From: an uncultured Eubacteriales bacterium
GTDB taxonomy: Bacteria; Bacillota; Clostridia; Oscillospirales; Acutalibacteraceae
Assembly (NCBI GenBank): GCA_934728355.1
Contig: CAKVEA010000005.1
Location: 1 to 64,000, forward strand
DNA length: 64,000 bases
Direction of reading: 5' to 3'
Of the stretch, positions 43,335 to 52,558 are shown piece after piece. The stretch's first letter is position 1; every line of letters begins with the position of its first letter. The notes beneath the pieces were generated by a model, which ran no database searches, was not told the origin of the DNA, and saw only the letters and a program-made list of their open reading frames with translations. The translations under genes and the position numbers were made by a program.

Positions 43335-43373
43335 ATGAATTATGCACTGCTTTATGATTATGATACATTTTAA
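43335..43373 (+). CDS. Second tyrosine-rich leader ORF
   Basis: 12 residues, MNYALLYDYDTF, with TATGGAGGT seven bases upstream. Three Tyr and one Phe. It ends 41 bases before the transporter start. It may couple translation or sense aromatic amino acids again; alternatively it is a chance ORF with a good binding site. Confidence 0.5.
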   Translation: MNYALLYDYDTF

Positions 43374-43414
43374 TTTTACTATTTATTACAACAATCAAAA
43401 TAAGGAGAATAAAA

Positions 43415-44380
43415 ATGATAAAAAATAAAAAATTCAGTTGGTTATTAATACCGCTATGTTTATTAGTTTTTACTTTAATATTTCAAAATATTAGTAGCAA
43501 AGAACATCAAGGCTTTAAAATCGGAATAGTTCAATTTGTTGAACATGAAGCATTAGACACTTCCAGAAATGGCTTTATTGATGGATTAAATCGTGAGGAA
43601 TTTAATGCAAAAATTAACTATAAAAATGCGCAGGGAGACCAAGCAAATTGCACTTTGATAGTTAATCAGTTTATAAGTGAAAATTACGATATGATTTTAG
43701 CAATCGGTACTCCGGCTGCACAATCAGCGGCAGCAGTAACTTCCAAAATTCCAATTTTAGTTACAGCTGTTACTAATCCTGAAGAAGCAGGACTTGTATT
43801 GTCAAATAAAAAACCAAATACAAATGTTACAGGAGTTTCGGATTTACCACCTATTTTTAAACAAATTAGTTTAATTAAAGATTTAAAACCAGAAGCGCAA
43901 AAAATTGGAATTTTGTTTTCTTCGAGCGAGGCAAATTCCGGATATCAAGCAGAAATAGCTTATGAAGAATCAAAAAAGATAGGATTAGAACCAGAATTTT
44001 TTACATTTTCCCAAATGACAGAAATTCAACAAGTGGTAGATTCTATGATCGGAAAAGTAGATGCAATTTATACTCCGACTGATAATATGATTGCCGCAAA
44101 TATGCAATTAATCTCAAAAATAGCTTTACAAAATAAAATCCCGGTAATCTGCGGAGATAAAAATCTTATCTGTAAGGGGTCTGTAGGTACTTTCGGTGTT
44201 GATTATTATGAATTAGGCAAAATTGCTGCGAATCAAGCTTTTGATATATTGACAAATAAAAATTTACCTCAAAATATGCCTATTGAGTATGTAAATAATT
44301 CAAAGCTGTCTTTAAATAATGAAATATTAGATAAATTAGGAATAAAACTTTCTGAAAAATTAAAAGGAGAATTACAATGA
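43415..44380 (+). CDS. ABC transporter substrate-binding protein, TrpX-like
   Basis: 321 residues of the ABC_sub_bind (PF04392) type. An N-terminal membrane or signal segment (about 7-26) is followed by FKIGIVQFVEHEALDTSRNGFIDGL. GTPAAQSAAAV, ILVTAVTNPEEAGLV and VDAIYTPTDNMIAANM are family segments. In streptococci the homologous TrpXYZ system is under tryptophan control. Here the Tyr-rich leader suggests tyrosine or another aromatic substrate (inference). AAGGAG upstream; the end overlaps the permease by four bases. Confidence 0.87.
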   Translation: MIKNKKFSWLLIPLCLLVFTLIFQNISSKEHQGFKIGIVQFVEHEALDTSRNGFIDGLNREEFNAKINYKNAQGDQANCTLIVNQFISENYDMILAIGTPAAQSAAAVTSKIPILVTAVTNPEEAGLVLSNKKPNTNVTGVSDLPPIFKQISLIKDLKPEAQKIGILFSSSEANSGYQAEIAYEESKKIGLEPEFFTFSQMTEIQQVVDSMIGKVDAIYTPTDNMIAANMQLISKIALQNKIPVICGDKNLICKGSVGTFGVDYYELGKIAANQAFDILTNKNLPQNMPIEYVNNSKLSLNNEILDKLGIKLSEKLKGELQ

Positions 44381-45249
44381 ACATTATAATTTCAACATTT
44401 TCGCTGGGATTAATTTACGCAACCTTAGTAATGGGAGTATATATTACATTCAGAATTTTAAATTTTGCTGACATGACAGCAGAAGGTAGTTTAACTTTAG
44501 GAGGAAGTATTTGCGCTGTTCTTATAATTAATAATATAAACCCTATTTTAAGCATTTTTATTGCCGGATTATGTGGATCGTTTTCGGGATTGATTACAGG
44601 ATTTCTACATACTAAACTAAAAATTCAGGCAATACTTTCGGGTATTCTCACAATGATAGCACTGTATTCAATAAATATAAGAATAATGGGAAAAGCAAAT
44701 CTTTCGATGTTAAATAAGAACACTATTTTTAAATTAATAGATGATTCATCAGTATCTGTATTTGTTATTGGATTAATTATTTGCACATTCATACTTATAA
44801 CTTTAAATTTATTTTTTAAAACCCGTCTTGGGCTTGCAGTGCGTGCCACCGGCGACAATGAACAAATGATGAAATCTCAGGGAGTAAATACGGATTTTAA
44901 AAAAATTTTAGCTCTTATGATAAGTAATTTTTTATGTGCTACTTCGGGAGCATTAATTTCACAAAGTCAAGGATATTCAGATGTAAATATGGGAGCGGGA
45001 ACAATTGTTGTAGCTCTTGCCTCAATTGTAATTGGAGAAGCTTTAATTAAAAGAAATTCATTTTTTTTAAAGCTTATTTCTGTGGTTTTAGGTTCGATAA
45101 TTTACAGATTTATAATTTTCATTGTCTTGAGCTTAGGAATGAACCCAAGTGATTTAAAACTTTTTACTGCAGTTATTGCAGCTGTTTTATTAGCTTTACC
45201 TACCATCAAAAAAAATATTATAGGAGGAATACATTATGTTAAAGATTAA
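44377..45249 (+). CDS. ABC transporter permease, TrpY-like
   Basis: 290 residues, eight to nine membrane segments. LGLIYATLVMGVYITFRILNFADMTAEGSLTLGG is typical of the branched-chain/TrpY-type permeases. RATGDNEQMMKSQGVNTDFKKILALMISN is the cytoplasmic loop facing the ATPase. It overlaps both neighbours, consistent with a tightly coupled operon. Confidence 0.88.
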   Translation: MNIIISTFSLGLIYATLVMGVYITFRILNFADMTAEGSLTLGGSICAVLIINNINPILSIFIAGLCGSFSGLITGFLHTKLKIQAILSGILTMIALYSINIRIMGKANLSMLNKNTIFKLIDDSSVSVFVIGLIICTFILITLNLFFKTRLGLAVRATGDNEQMMKSQGVNTDFKKILALMISNFLCATSGALISQSQGYSDVNMGAGTIVVALASIVIGEALIKRNSFFLKLISVVLGSIIYRFIIFIVLSLGMNPSDLKLFTAVIAAVLLALPTIKKNIIGGIHYVKD

Positions 45250-45988
45250 AAATTTATGTAAGACTTTTCATAAGGGAGAACCAGACGAAAAAATAATTTT
45301 TGATAATTTTAATCTCGAAGTTAAAGGAGGTGAATTCGTTACAATTATAGGTGGAAATGGAGCCGGAAAATCAACTTTAATGAATTTGATTTCAGGTTCT
45401 GAATTTCCGGACTCAGGAAAAATTTTTATAAACAATGAAGATATAACAAATTTACCTGAATACAAACGTTCTAAATTCATTGGGAGGGTTTTTCAAAATC
45501 CTTTGATGGGTACATCTCCCAATTTAACGATTGAAGAAAATTTGTCTCTTGCAATGTTAAAAAATTCAAAGAAAAATTTATGCTTTGCAATTAACAAAAG
45601 AAATACAGAATTTTTTAAGAATAAACTCGAACAATTAGACTTAGGACTAGAAAACAGAATGAAAACTAAAATATGTCTGCTTTCGGGAGGGCAGAGGCAA
45701 GCGGTTACATTGTTAATGGCAACATTAGTAAAACCTAAGATACTGCTTTTAGATGAACATACTGCGGCTCTTGATCCAAAATCACGAATTAAAATCTTGG
45801 AATTAACTAAAAAAATCACAAATAATGGAGAAATAATTACCTTGATGATTACTCATGATATAGAAAATGCATTAAGTTTTGGCAATAGAACAATAATGTT
45901 AAGTAAAGGTAGTGTAGCTTTGGATTTAAATGCTGATAATCGTGAAAATATAGACATGAATACTCTTAATTTATGGAAGCCTAATTAG
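45236..45988 (+). CDS. ABC transporter ATPase, TrpZ-like
   Basis: 250 residues. GGNGAGKSTLMNL is Walker A, LLSGGQRQAVTLLMATLVKPKILLLDEHTAALDP is signature plus Walker B, and MITHDIENAL is the H-loop. The His in DEHTAALD is typical of this subfamily. Starts 14 bases inside the permease with TATAGGAGGAAT upstream. Confidence 0.9.
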   Translation: MLKIKNLCKTFHKGEPDEKIIFDNFNLEVKGGEFVTIIGGNGAGKSTLMNLISGSEFPDSGKIFINNEDITNLPEYKRSKFIGRVFQNPLMGTSPNLTIEENLSLAMLKNSKKNLCFAINKRNTEFFKNKLEQLDLGLENRMKTKICLLSGGQRQAVTLLMATLVKPKILLLDEHTAALDPKSRIKILELTKKITNNGEIITLMITHDIENALSFGNRTIMLSKGSVALDLNADNRENIDMNTLNLWKPN

Positions 45989-46268
45989 TTTATTAATATA
46001 TGCAGTTTAAAATTAAGATAAAAAAGCAGGTCCATATAAGTTCTTTGAAAGATTTTTTAAACATTTCAGAATACTTTTCTTTATTAACAGAAATATCATT
46101 ATAAATCTTCCTTTAAATCCTTACATAGTGATAATAGTGATTAAAACCATTCAAATTTTCTATTTCATAAAATACACGTATTCTTCATCTGCCTTAAAAT
46201 TTGATGTAATTGCTACATCTTTTAGATGTTTTCTTTATTCAAGACGTTCATGGTATTTCAGTAACATG
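45989..46268. other. Gap without a recognisable gene
   Basis: About 280 bases between the transporter ATPase and the convergent methyltransferase. Short chance ORFs only. No hairpin with a T run stood out. It marks the boundary to the minus-strand accessory island. Confidence 0.4.
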
Positions 46269-47618
46269 CTAACTTTTATTAGAATTTCCATCGAAATTAA
46301 AATCTACTTCAGTACCTGGTATTTCTGATTTAATTCTGGATTGTATCAATTCTTTAAAACCTTCATAATATTCATACCCAATAAATGATCTATTATTTAA
46401 ACTTGCAGCAATAAGAGACGTTCCACTTCCTAGAAAAGGATCAATCACAGTATCTCTTTGAAAACTTGATATTTTTATAATTCTATCAACCAAACCATTC
46501 GGGAAAATTGCAGGGTGAATATATTTTTTTCCAACACTTCCAGCTTTACGATTTATATTCCAAAAGGCACGACCGTTCATTTTGTCATTTTTATAATCTG
46601 AGAAACTTGAAAAAATATCTTTATTAACTGAGAATTTCTCAGATTTTGAGAAAATCAAAACATATTCGTGTCTATCAACTATGTTATTGTTACCTGTAGG
46701 AATACCAGATGATTTATGCCAAATAACAATTCCTTTGTAAAAATAACCTATTTCCTCACATATCTTCACAAAATCAAGAGGTATCATAATAACTTTTCCA
46801 TCTCGTACACGAATATTAATATTAATCCACAAGGAACCTTCTGATGAGAGCTTTTTATAACATTCACTCCATACTGTTTTCATTCGCATTAGATATGTAT
46901 CATAGTTTTCCTGGCCAATTTGTCCTTTTTTAAAATAGTCCTTGAGGTTCCAATAAGGGGGAGATGTTACGACTAATTTAATTGATTCGTCTTTAATATC
47001 ACACATATTTTCTGATGATTTAAAAAATACCTTATTAAAAATGCTATCATTTATTTGTTTATGTATATGTGGGACAAATTTTAATGATTGCATTTTGACA
47101 TTAGATTCATAAATTTGGTAATTGTTTCCACATTCTGACATTGCTAACAATCTATTAATTACACCTGCGTCATCTAGAAGAATATGTTTTGTAATCTTTG
47201 CATTTCCATCGTCTTCTGTAGGAATCCACACATTTCCCGGGTCCTTGCCTTTTGGATTGTAGTTCTGTGAACGTTTTCCCCATTCAACATCTTTCCATAT
47301 ATGTTTTTCTCTAATTGCATCCTTTAAAAACTTCATATGTGAACGATTTTTGCTGAGCCAAACAACATACTTTACATTATCAGTAAATGCAACATTTTGG
47401 CTTACGGAAGAAGGGTAAACTATTGTGTTTATATAGTCGTATCCTATCTTGTCTGCAACTGCTATGACTTCCAAAAAATCATGAATATTGTTTCCGTTTT
47501 CATCATACTCTGTCCTCACAATAGCAAAAAAACAACCATTGTCATCAATCTTAGAATATTTCTCTTTTAATAAAGTAATTGTTTTTTCAATGCTGGTATT
47601 AGATATTATTGTTTGCAT
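46269..47618 (-). CDS. DNA methyltransferase (beta class) with degenerate N-terminal half
   Basis: 449 residues from ATG 47618, eight bases after GGAGAG; the longer frame to 47675 runs inside the upstream gene. The C-terminal half has TSPPYWNLKDYF (catalytic motif IV, about residue 218) and later DPFLGSGTSLIA (SAM motif I, about 396), the beta-class order of N4-cytosine or N6-adenine enzymes. The N-terminal half has segments resembling the rear part of such enzymes (NVKYVVWLSKNR, NPKGKDPGNVWIP) but no catalytic motif. It may be a fused, worn duplicate. It ends the three-gene restriction-modification set. Confidence 0.85.
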   Translation of the reverse strand: MQTIISNTSIEKTITLLKEKYSKIDDNGCFFAIVRTEYDENGNNIHDFLEVIAVADKIGYDYINTIVYPSSVSQNVAFTDNVKYVVWLSKNRSHMKFLKDAIREKHIWKDVEWGKRSQNYNPKGKDPGNVWIPTEDDGNAKITKHILLDDAGVINRLLAMSECGNNYQIYESNVKMQSLKFVPHIHKQINDSIFNKVFFKSSENMCDIKDESIKLVVTSPPYWNLKDYFKKGQIGQENYDTYLMRMKTVWSECYKKLSSEGSLWININIRVRDGKVIMIPLDFVKICEEIGYFYKGIVIWHKSSGIPTGNNNIVDRHEYVLIFSKSEKFSVNKDIFSSFSDYKNDKMNGRAFWNINRKAGSVGKKYIHPAIFPNGLVDRIIKISSFQRDTVIDPFLGSGTSLIAASLNNRSFIGYEYYEGFKELIQSRIKSEIPGTEVDFNFDGNSNKS

Positions 47619-48423
47619 CTTTAATACTCTCCAATCTTTTCTTTGCCAATTCACAGTAATCTTGTACTGCTTCAATTAATACCCAATCTCGGCCCATAAG
47701 TTGCGCCATCTTTGCTGTAGTACCGCTACCGCCAAATGGATCTAGAACAATATCGCCTTGATTACTCCATGAATTAATATGATCCTCAACAAGTTTCTCA
47801 GGAAAAATTGCCGGATGTTTATATGCAAATTTATCTTTCGTAGAAAATCCCTTTCCGTTTACATATCGCCAGATATTTGTTCTAATACCAAACTTATTAA
47901 CTGTTTTTTTACCTTTGTTAGTTAAAGAACCATCTTTTTCTCTTCTGGTTACTTCACCGTAAGTGGAGTGACCGGCCCATTTGTTTGGTTTATCTCGAAG
48001 TAAGTTAATTGTTTTAGGTTTACCTTTGCTTAAAATAAACATGTATTCAAAGGAATTGAAATATCTATTAGGATGTGGAGGACCTGAGCCTGCTTTTTCA
48101 TATATAATAACATCAAACATACTAAATCCTACCTCTTGAAAATAAAGAGATTGTTTAAAACTTGTTAACGATTTACAGCCCTTATTGGTCTTGTCACCGA
48201 CAACCCATACAACTATACCGCCAAGTTTAACAACACGATATAATTCTTGTGCAATCTCTTTAAACACATCAAAATTCCAAGTCAATTTGTTTTCATAATT
48301 TCTAAGATCATCATAAGGAGGACTTGTAATTACTAAATCAATACAACAATCCGGAAACTCTTTTAGAATGTCGTTAGATTTAGAATTGAATATTTTATTT
48401 TTAATTTCATCAATATTTAACAT
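47599..48423 (-). CDS. DNA methyltransferase (beta class)
   Basis: 274 residues from ATG 48423, after GTGAGG. TSPPYDDLRNY is motif IV (about residue 34), VVWVVGDKTNKG a central segment, and VLDPFGGSGTTAKMA motif I (about 235). It adds a methyl group to A-N6 or C-N4 to protect host DNA. It overlaps the next methyltransferase by 20 bases. Two methyltransferases beside one endonuclease often mean an asymmetric site with each strand methylated by one enzyme. Confidence 0.88.
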   Translation of the reverse strand: MLNIDEIKNKIFNSKSNDILKEFPDCCIDLVITSPPYDDLRNYENKLTWNFDVFKEIAQELYRVVKLGGIVVWVVGDKTNKGCKSLTSFKQSLYFQEVGFSMFDVIIYEKAGSGPPHPNRYFNSFEYMFILSKGKPKTINLLRDKPNKWAGHSTYGEVTRREKDGSLTNKGKKTVNKFGIRTNIWRYVNGKGFSTKDKFAYKHPAIFPEKLVEDHINSWSNQGDIVLDPFGGSGTTAKMAQLMGRDWVLIEAVQDYCELAKKRLESIKDANNNI

Positions 48424-48431
48424 GTAATACC

Positions 48432-50660
48432 TCACAAAGCAATTTGTTTATATTCTTCTGGTGTTATTGCGTTATTAGCTATCAAATATTCAAGATGATA
48501 AGATTTTAAAAGATTTTGATTTTTTAATTTTATTAATCTATCAACAATACAAATATTCAGATAATTGTTACGGCTTAAATTTTTATATTGCTCATGCTTA
48601 TTTTTAACTTTCAGAAAATGGATTTTTCTATGGCAATTTGGACAAAGTGCAAATAGGTTTAAATAATGATCAGGTCCATAGGCTATATTGAATGGTATTA
48701 AATGATGAAATTCTAAGTAAGGCTCTTCGGCATCAGTGATAAATGTTTCTTTTCCGCAACATTCGCAAGTGATCATATTGTTTTCTGCATAGCATGCCAT
48801 ATAGTATGATTTCAAAAGACGAACAAGGTTTAGGTTTCTAGTCCTTTCAATGTTTTGATCCACACATGTTGCAAGCGAGATTTGTTTAATACGTGTCATT
48901 AAATCAGACACACTTTCGGTTCTGTAATGTGTAAATACCTGTTCTTCTTTCTGTTTTTCATTAACTTCAAGGTAATCACCATAATCCTCGTTCTGTAATG
49001 CATTTATAGTCCTATTTATGTTTCGTTTAATAGCGGAAAGTGATTGAAGTCCTATTTTTTTTAAAATTCCACCAAATTTTTCATATGAAAACCTACTAAT
49101 AGAATTTATTTCATTTTTTGAAGCATTTTCAACTTTGTTATAATGCAAAGATATTGCTGAAATTACAGTAATAACTCCAAGTAAAATAAATTTATCAGAA
49201 TGAATATTGTACAAATCCCAGTGTATTTTTGAAAGTCTATTTACTAATGAATTTATACCTTGAAGGCCTTCATTGTATCTGCGTTTCAAATCTCTTGTAG
49301 ATTCATTATAGACTGTACTGTATTTTACTTTCTTATAATCATTTAATTTTGAATAAACACTATAAAGTAAAATAAGAGAATCATTGTTAACAACACTTAC
49401 TTTAGAATGAGCAAAACGCACTATATTTAAGGGATTAGTATTAGAATCGATTTCAAGATCACTTCTAATACCGAGTAAGTACTTTAATAATTCCTTTCTT
49501 GCGTCATCACTAACTTTGTCACGTTGCCTTCCAAATTCATCGACTCGAATCTTTATTTCATTTTTATGATTAAACAAAGTTGATTCCTCGTTTTCCCATA
49601 GCTGAGGTTTAAAGGAGTCTTTTCGCCTTGAAATTATATATTTGTATTCATCGAGGTCAAAGTAATTTCTACGAATTAAACAACCAAGTATATCTGTGTA
49701 TGGTGTTGTACTAACATTGAAGTTGTTGGAATTTACAATAAGTCCATTCAAATAATTAATATCAACCGTTATAGGTTGAGAAATCATTTTCAACTTTTGG
49801 TGTTCCCAAATGGCCAAAAATTCATAGGAATTGGCATATAAAGCAAGTTCTCCTATTGGTGTTAAACTGCTAAACTCAAAATCCGTAGCACCAGATGTCT
49901 TAGAATGAAAGTATCCGTAGTAATACAAAATTTGTCTTTCATTTCTAATAAAAGCAATCATATCATTTTCAATTCCTCGATACTTTGGATTATTTTTTGG
50001 TAATTCAGTCATAACCTGACATACATCCGATTCGTCAACTGCTCTTATGAGGGAAATTTCACAAATTTTATCAATAGCTTCATCAGATATTATATATTTA
50101 ATTGAATTATCTTTTATACGATGAAAAACATTTGCATCTCTTACACATCCATTAATTGCTGAGCATAAGATTATGCTGTCAATATTGGCATGACTGTAAA
50201 CAAAACCAGGCTGTTGAATAACTTCTTTTAATTGCTTTTTAATACCGGTTTGTCCACCAGATCCCATTAAAAGGGAAAAATAGTATTTTTTTGCACTTTG
50301 ATAATATTCGGTTAGAGCAGTTTGATTTGCGTGGTCAGTTGCACTTGCAAAATTGGAAAAATAATTAAAATTTGTGGATTTAAAATTAATTGCTTCATTC
50401 TCAGGGTAAAAATACAATTTAGCAGCATCACGCACAGAAGAATCTAAACTTGCAATATAGTTGTCGAAAATCTCAATAACTTTATTCTTATATGACATTG
50501 TCATTATGTCATTAGATAAAAATATAAAATAATACAGTGTTAGAAATTTTTTTGTATACCAGAGTGTTCCAGAATTGCTGACCTTTGTTAACTCCATGGA
50601 TTTCGTTAGTGCATAGTTTCCCGGAAGCAAAGATTCATAAAAATCGTCATATAATGCCAT
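48432..50660 (-). CDS. HNH endonuclease, probable restriction enzyme
   Basis: 742 residues. The C-terminus carries an HNH fold: CECCGKETFI, LEFHHLIPFN, LNLFALCPNCHRKIH (about 632-684), with four zinc cysteines and the catalytic His pair. The long N-terminal region has no recognised domain and would hold target recognition. Immediately upstream of two methyltransferases on the same strand, so it is most likely the restriction part of a type II system. ATG with GGGAGGAT upstream. The TGA stop abuts the next gene. Confidence 0.8.
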   Translation of the reverse strand: MALYDDFYESLLPGNYALTKSMELTKVSNSGTLWYTKKFLTLYYFIFLSNDIMTMSYKNKVIEIFDNYIASLDSSVRDAAKLYFYPENEAINFKSTNFNYFSNFASATDHANQTALTEYYQSAKKYYFSLLMGSGGQTGIKKQLKEVIQQPGFVYSHANIDSIILCSAINGCVRDANVFHRIKDNSIKYIISDEAIDKICEISLIRAVDESDVCQVMTELPKNNPKYRGIENDMIAFIRNERQILYYYGYFHSKTSGATDFEFSSLTPIGELALYANSYEFLAIWEHQKLKMISQPITVDINYLNGLIVNSNNFNVSTTPYTDILGCLIRRNYFDLDEYKYIISRRKDSFKPQLWENEESTLFNHKNEIKIRVDEFGRQRDKVSDDARKELLKYLLGIRSDLEIDSNTNPLNIVRFAHSKVSVVNNDSLILLYSVYSKLNDYKKVKYSTVYNESTRDLKRRYNEGLQGINSLVNRLSKIHWDLYNIHSDKFILLGVITVISAISLHYNKVENASKNEINSISRFSYEKFGGILKKIGLQSLSAIKRNINRTINALQNEDYGDYLEVNEKQKEEQVFTHYRTESVSDLMTRIKQISLATCVDQNIERTRNLNLVRLLKSYYMACYAENNMITCECCGKETFITDAEEPYLEFHHLIPFNIAYGPDHYLNLFALCPNCHRKIHFLKVKNKHEQYKNLSRNNYLNICIVDRLIKLKNQNLLKSYHLEYLIANNAITPEEYKQIAL

Positions 50661-51194
50661 TATTCTTTATCCTCCCTGCTATAAAATTATTTTTTTCACA
50701 GAATCTTTTTATTTCCTTCATTTCTTTTACAACATTTGTCCTTGCTTTATTAAATTCTTAACGATTAACAATTGATAACATTGCTAGGTTTCTTTAAAAA
50801 AATTTTAATGAATAATTCGTATTATTTCTCTTAAGTTTATTAAGCATGATTTCATTGAACAAAACTTTGAAATATGCCTTAGTATATCGCTAATTAAGCA
50901 TTTTGTCAATGTTCACATATTATCATAAAATTTTAAACAATTTATTCTTTTAAGTGTCACTTTAATAAATGAAAATAAATAATATCAAGAATGTGGTATC
51001 AATAATTTTTACGATTTGCGTAATTTGCTATAGGATATAGGTATTAAGAAATACCGTAGACTTAAAAGCCTATTTATTGTTAAAAACAGTCTAAATGTTG
51101 GTAAAAATATAATGCAATATAAATAAAAAACGAATTGAATGAATAAGATTTAGATATGTTTATTAAAAACACTCTACTAAATTATATCTATTAA
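50661..51194. other. AT-rich gap without a recognisable gene
   Basis: About 530 bases upstream of the restriction gene. It must include that operon's promoter, but I could not place one with confidence. No ORF with a binding site and no RNA structure were recognised. Confidence 0.4.
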
Positions 51195-51550
51195 TGATGA
51201 TAATAAATATTATATTGGGTTTTTTGCCGTTTGCACTTTCCGACTAGGATATTGATGTATGTATTCCTTTTAACCCTGTTGCGGAGAATGTCCCGATACC
51301 AATTTTCGAAGAGCTTTTTACTCAAGATATTGTTGATAAGAAGATTAAAAAGACAGCCTTTTATACCAGTTATTTCATGAATAGTGAAAAAATAAATGAT
51401 GCAACATATGAAGTCATTTGTTATCAATATTACAAGATAAAAGTACTAAGCGATACTGAAAAAACAAGTTCATCTTTTGAATATTATATTTCCATATATA
51501 AAAGGACGGTATCAAAGTATCACATTTTTATTTCCAAAATGATTTTTTAG
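51195..51550 (+). pseudogene. Decayed plus-strand gene, fragment 1
   Basis: A plus-strand frame starts MMIINIILGFLPFALSD, has an in-frame TAG, then reads DIDVCIPFNPVAENVPIPIF and on through FTQDIVDKKIKKTAFYTSYF to a stop at about 51550. Composition is protein-like, unlike the flanks. Family not recognised. Confidence 0.4.
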
Positions 51551-51632
51551 ATATGCTACAAGTACTGAAACTTCATATAAATTTGATTAATATATTAAAT
51601 ATAATTGTGATAGAAATGTTAAGTGAAAGGGT

Positions 51633-52036
51633 ATGTTTATCAGCATGTATAAGATATTTAATAATTATATTATTTTACAACATAAATTGTTTATTGATGC
51701 AAATCTTTCAGCAATTTAATCAATTATTGACAATAATAATCTGAATTACGATAACCTTAAAAATTTTTTTGGTGTATATATGCTTTGTAATCAACTGTTT
51801 GAAAATGGATGTATAAGTTAATACCGTATTTATCTTGTTGTTGCTTTCAATTTTTTAAATAGTGCAAGTGGAAAAGGCAGTGTAGAATCACATGCCATGC
51901 TCGCAACTAGGAATATTATCAGGTTACAAACAAAATGGTATATTAATTGGTGTGATTTTTGTAATTTGGAATTAAAAACTGCACGAAAAAGCAAAGCGAA
52001 AGATGGAATAAACTTGTTCTTGACTCTATATTAAGA
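51633..52036 (+). pseudogene. Decayed plus-strand gene, fragment 2
   Basis: One frame reads MFISMYKIFNNYIILQHKLF, a TAA, then YDNLKNFFGVYMLCNQLFEN, another TAA, then YRIYLVVAFNFLNSASGKGS and VESHAMLATRNIIRLQTKWY before a final stop. Two stops break a frame that is otherwise protein-like over about 130 codons. Family not recognised. Confidence 0.4.
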
Positions 52037-52558
52037 ACTACCTCAGCAAACAAAATATATTCTTGAATAACTCCGGAACAGGAAAGACACAAGACGATTA
52101 TTTTTTTGTCAAATCTTGTATTGCTTGATGAAATCGAAAAACAAATTAATGTGTGAGAATTGAGGTACAAATGATATTTAAAACAATATCATTCTACACT
52201 TTTTTACTAAACCTTAGTATTTCGTGAAAGCTTAATAGCTATCTTATAGATGTAAACAAAGGGCTAAAAATTTATTTGAACAGACTGTAAAATTACTTTC
52301 CGAGTGAGAGAAAGTTATAGAAAATCTCGATGCAGAAAATTAACAATATCCGCAGTCGATCAACAGAAATTGTTAAGTAACCAGTGACTTATAAATAAGA
52401 AAAAAGTACAGTTTACAGAGAAAGATTCGTCGACTGTGCCTTAATTTTATTTGTGAAATTGAAATGTACAATTTTAACGAGCAGTGTATTTATGATTCTT
52501 GTACCTAAGTATCTAGTTAGGGACACCCTAAAACTTTTATTAAAATCTCATAGATAAA
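52037..52558. other. Gap with gene debris
   Basis: About 520 bases. A small hairpin AATGATATT/AATATCATT lies near 52170-52192. Some short frames look protein-like, but none is long enough to name. No start with a binding site was seen. Confidence 0.35.
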
